The notes under the pieces: generated by a model
The model's database searches: none
The model's input: only the letters and a program-made list of their open reading frames with translations
What the model was told of the DNA's origin: nothing
Shown here: piece after piece, positions 16,807 through 24,670 of the stretch
Layout: the number at the start of each line of letters is the position of its first letter
Numbering within the stretch: position 1 is the first letter of the stretch
Made by a program: the position numbers and the translations under genes
NCBI RefSeq assembly: GCF_020216025.1
Contig: NZ_JAIWNC010000032.1
Span: forward strand, 62,001 to 126,000
Reading direction: 5' to 3'
DNA length: 64,000 bases
Origin: Jidongwangia harbinensis
GTDB taxonomy: Bacteria; Actinomycetota; Actinomycetes; Mycobacteriales; Micromonosporaceae

Positions 16807-17664
16807 TCAGCCGTGGCGATGGTGCCGCTTCACGAAGGTGTATCCCGGGTTCAGCGGGCTGGCCGGGATGGACTCCTCCTCGACGGCCCGCTCGTGCAGC
16901 GTGACCTGCTTCTCCGACGGCTGGGCGCCGGGCGGAAGCTTGCGGACGAAACCGTTGACCCAGTGCTCGTGCCGGTCGGCGTCGGGGTCGTCCGGGTGCG
17001 GGGCCGGTTCCACCAGCGGCGCGTAGAACAGCATCTCCGCGGGCTTCTGGCCGTCGACCGCCGGGTAGGCGGGATACCCGCTGGAATCGACACTGCCGGG
17101 TACGCGGGTCAGATAGCCCTCCCGGATCAGCTGCTCGACCGCGTTGCGCAGCAGGAACGTCCCGCGGGCGCCGCGACCGAGCCCGCAGTGCGCGGCAAGC
17201 ACCGACTCGGCGAGCGCGGCGCTGCCGTCCGCGAACACCCGGCCCTGGCGGCGTACCGCGTGCAGCACCTGTCCCCGGTTCGAGGTGCCCGGAACGAATT
17301 CCCGGGTGACCACCTTCGGGTCGTACTCGTGGAAGTAGTCGACGCCGTCCACCCGCAGCGGTTCGTCCAGCGCGGCGGTGCGCACCACGATCTCGTCCCG
17401 GGCGGCCCGCCAGGAGACCGTGACCAGCACCCCGGGCCGTACGTCCGCGGGCCAGGCGACGCCGCCGAACTGCCACTCCACGTCCTGGGTCAGCGTGGTC
17501 CGGAAGACCTGACGGGTGGCGGTGACGCCGCGTTCGCGGTGGTCCAGCACGAGGGTGACGTGCTCCCGGTCGCGCAGGGCGTCGACACACTCCTCCGGGG
17601 CCGCGCAGACGCCGCCGTCGAGGTCTGCCTGCCAGAGTGCGAACCGCCGGGTCGCCGTGCGCAT
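16807..17664 (-). CDS. Hypothetical cytosolic protein, 285 aa
   Basis: No family recognised. The ATG at 17664 has GGGAGGG upstream. The protein lacks a signal peptide or membrane segments. It has an N-terminal beta-rich part (EHVTLVLDHRERGVTATRQV) and a possible winged-helix segment (GTFLLRNAVEQLIREGYLTR, about residue 170). The C-terminus is Pro/charged-rich and ends with a His/Arg cluster (KRHHRHG). It lies between LexA and the STAND regulator on the same strand. Codon bias is normal for the genome. Confidence 0.75.
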   Translation of the reverse strand: MRTATRRFALWQADLDGGVCAAPEECVDALRDREHVTLVLDHRERGVTATRQVFRTTLTQDVEWQFGGVAWPADVRPGVLVTVSWRAARDEIVVRTAALDEPLRVDGVDYFHEYDPKVVTREFVPGTSNRGQVLHAVRRQGRVFADGSAALAESVLAAHCGLGRGARGTFLLRNAVEQLIREGYLTRVPGSVDSSGYPAYPAVDGQKPAEMLFYAPLVEPAPHPDDPDADRHEHWVNGFVRKLPPGAQPSEKQVTLHERAVEEESIPASPLNPGYTFVKRHHRHG

Positions 17665-17699
17665 GAGCCCTCCCGTCGTCGCAGGTCCGGACCCCGAAC

Positions 17700-18371
17700 C
17701 TACCCCGCTTGCCAGATCCGACGGAGCACCGAGACGACCTTGCCCACGATGACCGCCCGGTCGCCGTCGATCGGCTGGTACGCCGGATTCCGCGGTTCCA
17801 GCAGGACGTGCCCGGAGCGGCGGCGGAAGACCTTGACAGTGGCCTCGTCGTCGATCATGGCGGCCACGATGTCGCCGTTGTAGGCCTCGCTCTGCTGTCG
17901 GACCACCACGATGTCCCCGTCGCAGATCGCCGCGTCGATCATCGAGTCACCCTGCACCCGCAGGCCGAACACGGTGCCCCGGCCGACCAGGTCACGCGGC
18001 AGGTTGAGGGTCTCCTCGTAGGTCTCCTCGGCCAGGATCGGGCTGCCGGCGGCGATCGCACCGAGCAGCGGCACGCCCACCGTCGACGGGTCGTCCGCGG
18101 CATCGGCCGGGGGCAGGAACATGCGGACGTCGACCGGGCGCGTCGCGGTGCGGCCCCGGCGCAGGAAGTCGCGTTCCTCCAGGATGCGCAGGTGCCGGCT
18201 GACCGACGAGGTGGACGCGAGCCCGACCGCGTCGGCGATCTCGCGGGTGGACGGCGGGTAGCCGTACCGCACCACCCACTCCTGGATCACCGTCAGAATC
18301 GCGCGCTGCCGAGGGGCCAGCGTGGACGTGTCGTACTCCGCAAGGTCTGGCACCTGGCGATACTGACCCAT
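17700..18371 (-). CDS. lexA: LexA-type repressor/autoprotease
   Basis: A 223-aa LexA. The winged HTH covers residues 18-72 (PPSTREIADAVGLASTSSVS). The self-cleavage bond is Ala108-Gly109 in IAAGSPILAEE, and the Ser143/Lys180 dyad lies in GDSMIDA and EATVKVF. It should repress SOS genes and cleave itself when bound to RecA filaments. No SOS-box-like palindrome (GAAC-N4-GTTC type) is visible in the 157 bp upstream, although lexA is usually autoregulated. No nrdR/nrdJ-type neighbours are present, so this may be a second LexA paralogue. Confidence 0.88.
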   Translation of the reverse strand: MGQYRQVPDLAEYDTSTLAPRQRAILTVIQEWVVRYGYPPSTREIADAVGLASTSSVSRHLRILEERDFLRRGRTATRPVDVRMFLPPADAADDPSTVGVPLLGAIAAGSPILAEETYEETLNLPRDLVGRGTVFGLRVQGDSMIDAAICDGDIVVVRQQSEAYNGDIVAAMIDDEATVKVFRRRSGHVLLEPRNPAYQPIDGDRAVIVGKVVSVLRRIWQAG

Positions 18372-18528
18372 CCGCGGGCCGCGCGGGGCGCGGCACGCCG
18401 TGGCGGGACGGGTGCCGGCTCGGCGGACGACGCCGAGCGGAGACCCGCTCGATCCGGTGGGCCGCCGGTACCCGCGGAGGCCGGTCGCCGGGACGGCTGA
18501 TCTCCGCCCCGGTGACCGGCATCGGGGG

Positions 18529-19722
18529 TCACCCGCAGATCACGTCGTCCAGCAGGCGCAGGGTGCGGCCGTCGATGGCCGCGGAGGGGGCCGGGTCGGC
18601 CAGCGCGGTGGTGCGGTAGAGCACCACCGCCCGGTCGCCGCCGGCGCTGACGGCGTTCATGGTGCTCGTGCCGGGGACGTCACCCGGATGCGCCCAGAAC
18701 CCGCCGCAGCGGTTCGGGATCCAGAAGACACCGAGGCCATAGCGTACGCCGGACCGGATGTCCTGCAGGTCGTCGGCGAGCACGGTGTCGCGCAACTCGG
18801 CGGCCTGCCGCGGCCGCAGCAACTCGCCACGCTGCAGCGCACGCCAGAACCGGGTCAGGTCCGCGGTGGTACTGACCAGGCCACCGGCGGCATCCGCCGC
18901 GGTGGGGTTGAACCCGGTGGTGTCGAGCAGCGGCCCGCCCGGCTCGAACTGCTGGTAGGCCCGGGCCGAGGGGGCCGGCAGGTACGGCCGGTCCTGCGGG
19001 TACGAGGTGTCGCGGAGCCCGAGCGGGCGCAGGATGCGGGATCGCACCTGGGCCTCCCACGGCTGACCGGTGACCCGCTCGATCACCATGCCGGCGAGGA
19101 TGTAGTTGGTGTTCGAGTATCCCCACCCGGTGCCGGGGGCGAAGTCCGGGGCGTGCCGCATCGCCACGGCGACCAGGTCCGCCGGGTCGTAGTGGTCGAA
19201 GCGGTGCTGGAAGAACTCCTCCTGGGAGGCCAGGGCCGGCAGATCGTTGGTGTAGTTGAAGATCCCGCTGGTGTGCTGCAGCAGTTGCCGCACGGTGACC
19301 CGGCCGCCGTCGTGGCCGTTGCCCGACACCACGCCGGGCAGCCAGCGCTCGATCGGGTCGTCCAGCGACAACCGGCCCTCGCCGGCCAACTGCAGCACCA
19401 CCACCGACGTGAAGGTCTTCGTGTTGCTGCCGATCCGGAAGCGGCCGTCGTACGGCATCGGCGCCCCGGTGCGCCGGTCCGCGGTGCCGCTGCGGGCCGC
19501 CGCCTCGCGGGAGCCGGCCGAGACCGTGCCCTGCGCGCCCACCACGCCGAGGTCCCGCAGGTCGTCGAGCGCGGCCTGCAGCTCGGCGCGGAACGGTCCG
19601 GGGGGATGCGTCCGGCTGTCCGCGGCCGACGCGGCGCCCGCGGTCGAGACCGCCAGTACGGCCGCGGTCAGCACCGCGCAGGTCCGCCGGGCGAGCCGCC
19701 GGCGTTGGTACCGCTCATTCAT
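18529..19722 (-). CDS. Secreted beta-lactamase-fold serine hydrolase (D-Ala-D-Ala carboxypeptidase/class C-like)
   Basis: A 397-aa exported enzyme with a signal peptide (VLTAAVLAVSTAGAASAA). Catalytic SxxK is Ser99-Asn-Thr-Lys102, the YSN motif is in GWGYSNTNYILAGMV, and a HPG motif (WAHPGDVPG) replaces KTG. LLQHTSG is typical of family S12. Likely substrates are D-amino-acid peptides or esters; true beta-lactamase activity is not implied. It resembles the enzyme at 60071-61273. Confidence 0.9.
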   Translation of the reverse strand: MNERYQRRRLARRTCAVLTAAVLAVSTAGAASAADSRTHPPGPFRAELQAALDDLRDLGVVGAQGTVSAGSREAAARSGTADRRTGAPMPYDGRFRIGSNTKTFTSVVVLQLAGEGRLSLDDPIERWLPGVVSGNGHDGGRVTVRQLLQHTSGIFNYTNDLPALASQEEFFQHRFDHYDPADLVAVAMRHAPDFAPGTGWGYSNTNYILAGMVIERVTGQPWEAQVRSRILRPLGLRDTSYPQDRPYLPAPSARAYQQFEPGGPLLDTTGFNPTAADAAGGLVSTTADLTRFWRALQRGELLRPRQAAELRDTVLADDLQDIRSGVRYGLGVFWIPNRCGGFWAHPGDVPGTSTMNAVSAGGDRAVVLYRTTALADPAPSAAIDGRTLRLLDDVICG

Positions 19723-19849
19723 GGTGTCCCCGTCTCCATATCGGAACGATGAACACTCAGCATCGAAGCCCGCGGGTACGCCGGCCAGCCTGCCAACCCG
19801 TCAACCCCGGGTGGGGCCAGCACCCGCCGCGCCGGGGTGTCAAGTCCCC

Positions 19850-20614
19850 TCAGCGCGTCCAGAAACCGTCCGGGAGGGCGTCGATGTCGCCCGCGGACCG
19901 TTCGAGGCGATCCGCGATGAACAGGATGGCGACGGCGGCCGGGTCGCCGGCGTCGGCCATCCGGCGGATCACGGCGGCCTGCCCCCGGGCCCGCTGCGGG
20001 ATCACCGTCGCGAACGTCCGGCGGTCGCCGTCGTAGCCGTAGGCGTCCAGGAGCAGGTGTACGCGGCGGGACCGCTCGTCGAGGTCGTCGGCGCTGACCG
20101 GCGTGCCGTCGTCCGGCGACGTGAGCGGCACCCAGGGCAGCATGGCGAACGCCAGATCGAATTCCCGGGTCGACGGGCCGGCGATGTCCCAGTCGTAGAA
20201 GCCGACCAGCCGTTGGCCGTCCACCACCGCGTTGTACGGCGCCACGTCCTGGTGCCCGACGATCAACCCGGGTCGCATGGTGCCGCGGATGAACCACTGT
20301 TCGCCCGGAGGCGCGACGAAGTCGGCCGTCAGGTCGTGCACCCGGCGGAGCCAGTGGCCCACCTGCACGAGCATGTCGTCCGCCGTGGCCCACCCCGGCC
20401 AGGGCTGCCGGTCGCCGATCGTCTCGCCGGGCAGATAGGTGAGCATCTCGCGGCCCTGGTCGTCGAAGCCGAGCGCCCGGGGAGCGCCGTCGAAGCCGGC
20501 CGCCGCCAGGTGCCGCAGCAGCGCGTGCACCGTCGGCGTCCACGGCGAGGCCCGCTTGTGTACGACGCCGTCGATCAGCACGGCGCCGGTGGTGTTGCCG
20601 CCCGCCAGGGGCAC
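19850..20614 (-). CDS. Aminoglycoside-phosphotransferase-family kinase
   Basis: About 254 aa from GTG 20614. GGAGG ends 9 nt before this GTG but directly abuts the ATG at 20623, so the GTG (or an ATG used inefficiently) is more plausible. Motifs are the catalytic-loop-like GHQDVAPYNAVV and GFYDWDIAGPSTREFDLA. The family phosphorylates small molecules such as aminoglycosides or choline. The opening VPLAGGNTTGAVLIDGVVHK and PWTPTVHALLRHLAAAGFDG are typical of a broad actinobacterial subgroup with no established substrate. Confidence 0.85.
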   Translation of the reverse strand: MPLAGGNTTGAVLIDGVVHKRASPWTPTVHALLRHLAAAGFDGAPRALGFDDQGREMLTYLPGETIGDRQPWPGWATADDMLVQVGHWLRRVHDLTADFVAPPGEQWFIRGTMRPGLIVGHQDVAPYNAVVDGQRLVGFYDWDIAGPSTREFDLAFAMLPWVPLTSPDDGTPVSADDLDERSRRVHLLLDAYGYDGDRRTFATVIPQRARGQAAVIRRMADAGDPAAVAILFIADRLERSAGDIDALPDGFWTR

Positions 20615-20710
20615 CTCACTCATCCTCCGTGTGTAGCGTCCGGCGCACCCCGGCGCCACCGCATTGACGCCGACCGGACTCACGGCCCGGGCAGGGGCCA
20701 CCTGTGACCC

Positions 20711-20739
20711 TTGACACAACCAGGGTGCCGAGCGAGGGT
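20711..20739 (+). promoter_or_regulatory. Promoter candidate of the Nramp-like transporter gene
   Basis: A perfect TTGACA (20711-20716) is followed after 17 bp by GAGGGT (20734-20739), a weak -10. AAGGAGG (20755-20761) then precedes the GTG start at 20766. The region also lies upstream of the divergent kinase gene. Confidence 0.5.
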
Positions 20740-20765
20740 TAAGGCTCGTCGATCAAGGAGGCGCC

Positions 20766-22220
20766 GTGGCGACGAAGGACGACGCAGGCATCCCCGCCGG
20801 GGCCACCTCGACCGGGGCGGCGGACGCCTTTCCCACCCGTTATCTGCCCCGGCCCCAGGTCCGGGACATGCCGGAGGAGCCGCGGCGGTACTGGCGGCTG
20901 ATCGGCCCGGGCATCATCGCCGCGGGGGTCGGCCTGGCCTCGGGGGAGTTCGTGCTCTTCCCGTACATCGCCTCCCAGGTCGGCCTGGTCTTCGTCTGGG
21001 CCGCGATCGTCGGCCTGATCACCCAGTACTTCCTGAACATGGAGATCGAGCGGTACACGCTGGCCACCGGGGAGACCGCGCTCACCGGGTTCAGCCGGTA
21101 CTGGCGGCACTGGGGGCTGGTCTTCGCCGTCCTCACCTACTTCGCCAACCTGTGGCCGGGGTGGACGCTCAGCTCCGCGACGCTGACCACGTACCTGTTC
21201 GGCGGTGAACCCCGCTGGGTGGGCATCGGGATGCTCGTCGCGATCGGCCTGATCCTCACGCTGGCCCCGGTGGTGTACGTCGCCCTCGAGAAGACCCAGA
21301 TGGTCAAGGTCGCCGCGGTGCTGACGCTCTTCGTCGTCGCCGCGTTCGTCGCGATCGGGGCGTCGGCCTGGAGCGACTCCGCGCAGGTCGTGACGCGGCC
21401 CCGCATCCCGCTGGAGGAGCTTGGCTTCGCCCTCCTGCTCGGCGCGCTGGCGTTCGCCGGGGCGGGCGGCGGGCAGAACCTGGTGCAGTCGAACTGGATG
21501 CGGGACAAGGGCTTCGGCATGGGCGCGTACGTGCCGCGGCTGGTCAGTCCGGTGACCGGTCAGCCGGAGGCGGCGCCGAGCACCGGCTACGTGTTCGAGC
21601 CGACGCCGGAGAACCTCCGGCGCTGGCAGGGCTGGTGGCGGTTCGCCAACATCGAGCAGCTGATCACGTTCGTCCTGATCACGTTCGTGACGATCCTGTT
21701 CACGTCGCTGCTCGCGTACGCCACCGTCTTCGGCCGCGACGACCTGCAGAACAACATCGGCTTCCTGGAGATCGAGGGACAGGTTCTCGGCGAGCGCGTC
21801 GGCTCGTGGTTCCAGTACCTGTTCTGGGCGATCGGCGCGTTCTCGCTGTTCGCCGCGGCGCTCGGCATCGTCGACTACACCAGCCGGCTGGCCGCGGACG
21901 TGATCAAGACCTCCTACCGGCGGGAGGCCAGCGAGAGCAAGATCTACGCGGGCCTGGTCTGGGGCCTCGTCATCATCGGGATCGGCGTCCTCCTGCTGGA
22001 CTTCAGCCAGCCGCTCGTGCTGCTGGTGATCTCCGCCGTGGTCGGCGGCTTCATGATGTTCCTCTACTCCGGTCTGCTGATCCTGATCAACCGCAGGATC
22101 CTGCCGGCGCCGATCCGGATCCGGGGCGTCCGGCTGGGCGCGCTGATCTGGGCCATCGGGCTGTTCGGGGTGCTGTCGGTGCTGACCTTCCGGGACCAGA
22201 TCACCAAGCTGTTCGGCTAG
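20766..22220 (+). CDS. Nramp-related membrane transporter lacking the canonical metal-binding motifs
   Basis: A 484-aa polytopic protein with about 11 membrane segments and overall Nramp layout. TM1 reads GPGIIAAGVGLASGEFVL where classical Nramps have a DPGN motif. The TM6 region reads AGGGQNLVQSNWM instead of MPHN. Both sets of residues that bind Mn/Fe are therefore absent, so the substrate may be something other than a transition metal. The start is GTG with AAGGAGG upstream. Actinobacteria hold a family of such proteins annotated loosely as Nramp transporters. Confidence 0.82.
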   Translation: MATKDDAGIPAGATSTGAADAFPTRYLPRPQVRDMPEEPRRYWRLIGPGIIAAGVGLASGEFVLFPYIASQVGLVFVWAAIVGLITQYFLNMEIERYTLATGETALTGFSRYWRHWGLVFAVLTYFANLWPGWTLSSATLTTYLFGGEPRWVGIGMLVAIGLILTLAPVVYVALEKTQMVKVAAVLTLFVVAAFVAIGASAWSDSAQVVTRPRIPLEELGFALLLGALAFAGAGGGQNLVQSNWMRDKGFGMGAYVPRLVSPVTGQPEAAPSTGYVFEPTPENLRRWQGWWRFANIEQLITFVLITFVTILFTSLLAYATVFGRDDLQNNIGFLEIEGQVLGERVGSWFQYLFWAIGAFSLFAAALGIVDYTSRLAADVIKTSYRREASESKIYAGLVWGLVIIGIGVLLLDFSQPLVLLVISAVVGGFMMFLYSGLLILINRRILPAPIRIRGVRLGALIWAIGLFGVLSVLTFRDQITKLFG

Positions 22221-22278
22221 GCCCTGTCCGATTGGCGTGGCTCGGTGGACTTGACCTCGGCTTTCCGGTCACGCTGAG

Positions 22279-23046
22279 GTGGTGAAGCCGCTGCCCGTTC
22301 GAGCGTACGAACAGATTCTCGACCTGGTGACCGCGGCGCTCGACGACGAACTGCCGGGCCCGCCCTGGCCCGTCCTCGCGCGGGCGGTCCGGGACGCGAT
22401 CGGCGGCACCGCCGTGGTCATGGTGACCGGCGGATCGCCCGATGCCGGCGGCGGCCCGGTGCTGGCGTGGACCCGTTCCCCGCTGCTGATCAAAGCCAAC
22501 GAACGGGTTCGGACCTTTCGCCCGACGCACCCCCTCACGCCGGTCTTCGCGGCCGGGGAGCGCGCACCCACCCGGGTCTCCGACGTGATCGGCTCCGCCG
22601 CGTGGCGGCGCAACTCGAACTACGACCTGGCCCGGCGCGAGGTGGACGGCAGCACCCACCACCTGGGCATCCCGGTTTCTCCCACCCGCACCGCACTGAT
22701 CGTCAGGTCGACCATGGACTTCCGCGGTCGTGACCTCGATGTCGCGCACCGGCTGGTCCCGCTGCTGAACCGGCTCGACCGCCACCTGACCGAACTGCAC
22801 GGTCTCCGTGCCGCACTGACCCCCGAGCGACCCACCGGTCGTCCTCGGGTCACCCCACGGGAGCTGACCATCCTGGGACTCATGGCCCAGGGACTGACCG
22901 CGGCGGCGATCGGCCGCCGGCTCGGCATCCGGCCCGCGACCGTCACCAAACACCAGGAGAACCTGTACCGGAAACTCGATACGCACGACCGGCTCACCAC
23001 GGTCCTGTACGCCCAACGCTGCGGAATCCTCCCGATGCGGCGCTGA
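22279..23046 (+). CDS. LuxR-family transcriptional regulator
   Basis: A 255-aa protein with a variable N-terminal sensor region (GAF-like length, residues 1-180) and a C-terminal LuxR HTH: VTPRELTILGLMAQGLTAAA followed by IGRRLGIRPATVTKHQENLY. Two consecutive GTG codons could start translation (22279, 22282), with no strong ribosome-binding site. It lies 58 bp downstream of the transporter on the same strand and may respond to its substrate; that is inference. Confidence 0.85.
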   Translation: MVKPLPVRAYEQILDLVTAALDDELPGPPWPVLARAVRDAIGGTAVVMVTGGSPDAGGGPVLAWTRSPLLIKANERVRTFRPTHPLTPVFAAGERAPTRVSDVIGSAAWRRNSNYDLARREVDGSTHHLGIPVSPTRTALIVRSTMDFRGRDLDVAHRLVPLLNRLDRHLTELHGLRAALTPERPTGRPRVTPRELTILGLMAQGLTAAAIGRRLGIRPATVTKHQENLYRKLDTHDRLTTVLYAQRCGILPMRR

Positions 23047-23163
23047 CTCCCCTCGGATGTCTCTACGCAGTTCTCCGAATATCGCGGACGCCGGCCGGCG
23101 GCGAACCTGGATTCCAGCCGGCCACGAGGCCGGTGGAGAACAGCCCAGCAAAGGAGTCCGACC

Positions 23164-23520
23164 GTGTTCACCATCGTTCGTCGCACCGCGGCCGTCGCCG
23201 CGCTCAGCACCGCCATGGTCGCCGGATTCGCCGGGGTGGCCCAGGCCGCCGCCAGCCCGACGCTGAAGCCGGGGGATCACGTCACGGCCCCCACCTGGAT
23301 CTTCGCCCAGACCACGGTCTGCGCCACCAGCCTCACGGACGGCAGGCCCGGCCAGCTGGAGGTCGATTCGCAGTTCCCCGGAGCCGGTCCGGAGTACATC
23401 GAGGCGCCCGTCGACAGTGACGGGGACGGGGTACGTACGTGCATCTGGCGGTGGTGGGCCGGCGCGCCGGTCGATCTGACCAACACGGGCGCCGCGAAGC
23501 TGCTCGTCGAGTACTACTGA
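23164..23520 (+). CDS. Small secreted protein, 118 aa, function unknown
   Basis: GTG start with AAAGGAG about 7 nt upstream. A clear signal peptide (AAVAALSTAMVAGFAGVAQA) is followed by a mature domain of about 90 residues that is beta-rich and carries two cysteines (TTVCATSL and RTCIWRWW) likely to form a disulfide. No enzymatic motif was seen. Similar small proteins are common in actinobacterial secretomes. Confidence 0.8.
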   Translation: MFTIVRRTAAVAALSTAMVAGFAGVAQAAASPTLKPGDHVTAPTWIFAQTTVCATSLTDGRPGQLEVDSQFPGAGPEYIEAPVDSDGDGVRTCIWRWWAGAPVDLTNTGAAKLLVEYY

Positions 23521-23526
23521 CCCGCT

Positions 23527-23558
23527 GCCCCGGCGGCGCCTTCGGGCACCGCCGGGGC
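23527..23558. terminator. Bidirectional terminator hairpin
   Basis: GCCCCGGCGG (23527-23536) pairs with CCGCCGGGGC (23549-23558), and an inner GCC-TTCG-GGC caps the loop. It sits 7 bp after the secreted-protein stop and 18 bp before the stop of the convergent deacetylase, so it can serve both. Confidence 0.8.
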
Positions 23559-23575
23559 CGTCCCACGACGGTTGC

Positions 23576-24250
23576 CTAGCCGGCCAGGGTCGGCGGGAAG
23601 GTGAACGTCCAGCCGTCCGCGCGCAACTGCGGGATCAGCAGGTCCAGGGCCTGCACGGTCTGCGACCGGTTGCCGCCGGCGTCGTGCATGAGCACGATCC
23701 CGCCGGGCCGCAACTGGGCGTGTACGGCGTCGACGATCGCGTCCACCCCGGGCCGGCTCCAGTCCCGCGGGTCCACGGTCCAGCCGAGACGGGCCATTCC
23801 CAGCCCGGCGGCGACGGTGGCGGACCGTCCCCAGGCGCCGTACGGTGCCCGGAAGTACGGCACCGCGGCGCCCGGCGCGGCGGTCCGGATCACCTGGGTG
23901 GTGGCGGTCAGGTCGGCCCGGATCTGGGCGTCCGTCCAGGTGGACATGTTGGCGTGGTTCATCGAGTGGTTGCACAGGGCGTGGCCCTCCGCGACGATCC
24001 GGCGCACCAGCGCGGGATAGCGCTGCGCCTGCGTGCCCACCAGGCAGAACGTCGCCTTCACCTGATGCTCGGCCAGCACGTCCAGCACCTGCGGCGTGTA
24101 CGTCGCGTGCGGGCCGTCGTCGAAGGTGAGCGCCACCGTGTCCGCGGCGGCCGTGGTGGTCCGCGCGTGCGCCGGGCCGGCCAGACCGGCCGTCACCACG
24201 ATCGCACCGGCCACCAGCGCCGCCCGCTTGATCAATCGAGAGATGTCCAT
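23576..24250 (-). CDS. Secreted polysaccharide deacetylase (NodB/CE4 family)
   Basis: The ATG at 24250 gives 224 aa with a signal peptide (LVAGAIVVTAGLAGPAHA). NodB motifs are TFDDGPH with Asp44/Asp45, metal ligands His95 and His99 in NHSMNH, RAPYGAW, DPRDW and VLMHDAGG. It should remove N-acetyl groups from chitin oligomers or peptidoglycan outside the cell. A longer frame to 24307 only adds a non-signal extension. Confidence 0.92.
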   Translation of the reverse strand: MDISRLIKRAALVAGAIVVTAGLAGPAHARTTTAAADTVALTFDDGPHATYTPQVLDVLAEHQVKATFCLVGTQAQRYPALVRRIVAEGHALCNHSMNHANMSTWTDAQIRADLTATTQVIRTAAPGAAVPYFRAPYGAWGRSATVAAGLGMARLGWTVDPRDWSRPGVDAIVDAVHAQLRPGGIVLMHDAGGNRSQTVQALDLLIPQLRADGWTFTFPPTLAG

Positions 24251-24334
24251 GCCACATGGTGGACGGCGTGGGTGCGGCAGCCAATCGTTGGGACGGTGAC
24301 CCGACACCCCCGGCGTTCGCTGGGGGCGGGGCGG

Positions 24335-24547
24335 TCAGCCGCTGCGGCGGTTGCCGTACTGGCGGGGGCTCTGCACGGTGCCGGACCGGCCCGGGCGCCA
24401 GCCCTCGCTGCCCACCGCGGGTGCGGGCTTGGCCTTGCCCTTGGCCCGGCGTTCGGCCCGGTTGGCGAAGGGCGCGGGCGACTCCTCGGCGTCCGACTCG
24501 GTGTCGGGCTCGGTGTCGGGCTCGGCGTCGGGGCTGGGGTCCGGCAT
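24335..24547 (-). CDS. Small conserved actinobacterial protein, 70 aa
   Basis: An acidic, repetitive N-terminus (DTEPDTESDAEE) is followed by a basic segment PFANRAERRAKGKAK and an Arg/Gly-rich tail ending NRRSG. GGAG lies 7 nt before the ATG. I recall short proteins with the NRAERRAKGK motif in other Micromonosporaceae. The bipolar charge and low complexity suggest a disordered, possibly nucleic-acid-binding protein. Function unknown. Confidence 0.65.
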   Translation of the reverse strand: MPDPSPDAEPDTEPDTESDAEESPAPFANRAERRAKGKAKPAPAVGSEGWRPGRSGTVQSPRQYGNRRSG

Positions 24548-24670
24548 GGGTGTCTCCTCGGGGTATCGGCACCGGACGATCGGGGTCCGGTTCCGCAGCG
24601 CGGCATCCGCGATGTGCAGACCGTAGCGCAGACTCGGCCGCGCCCCGGGACGGCAGGCCGAAGCCGTCGC

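Noticed and set aside
18372..18528. SOS box upstream of lexA
   Set aside because: No GAAC-N4-GTTC-like palindrome was found on reading both strands of the intergenic region.
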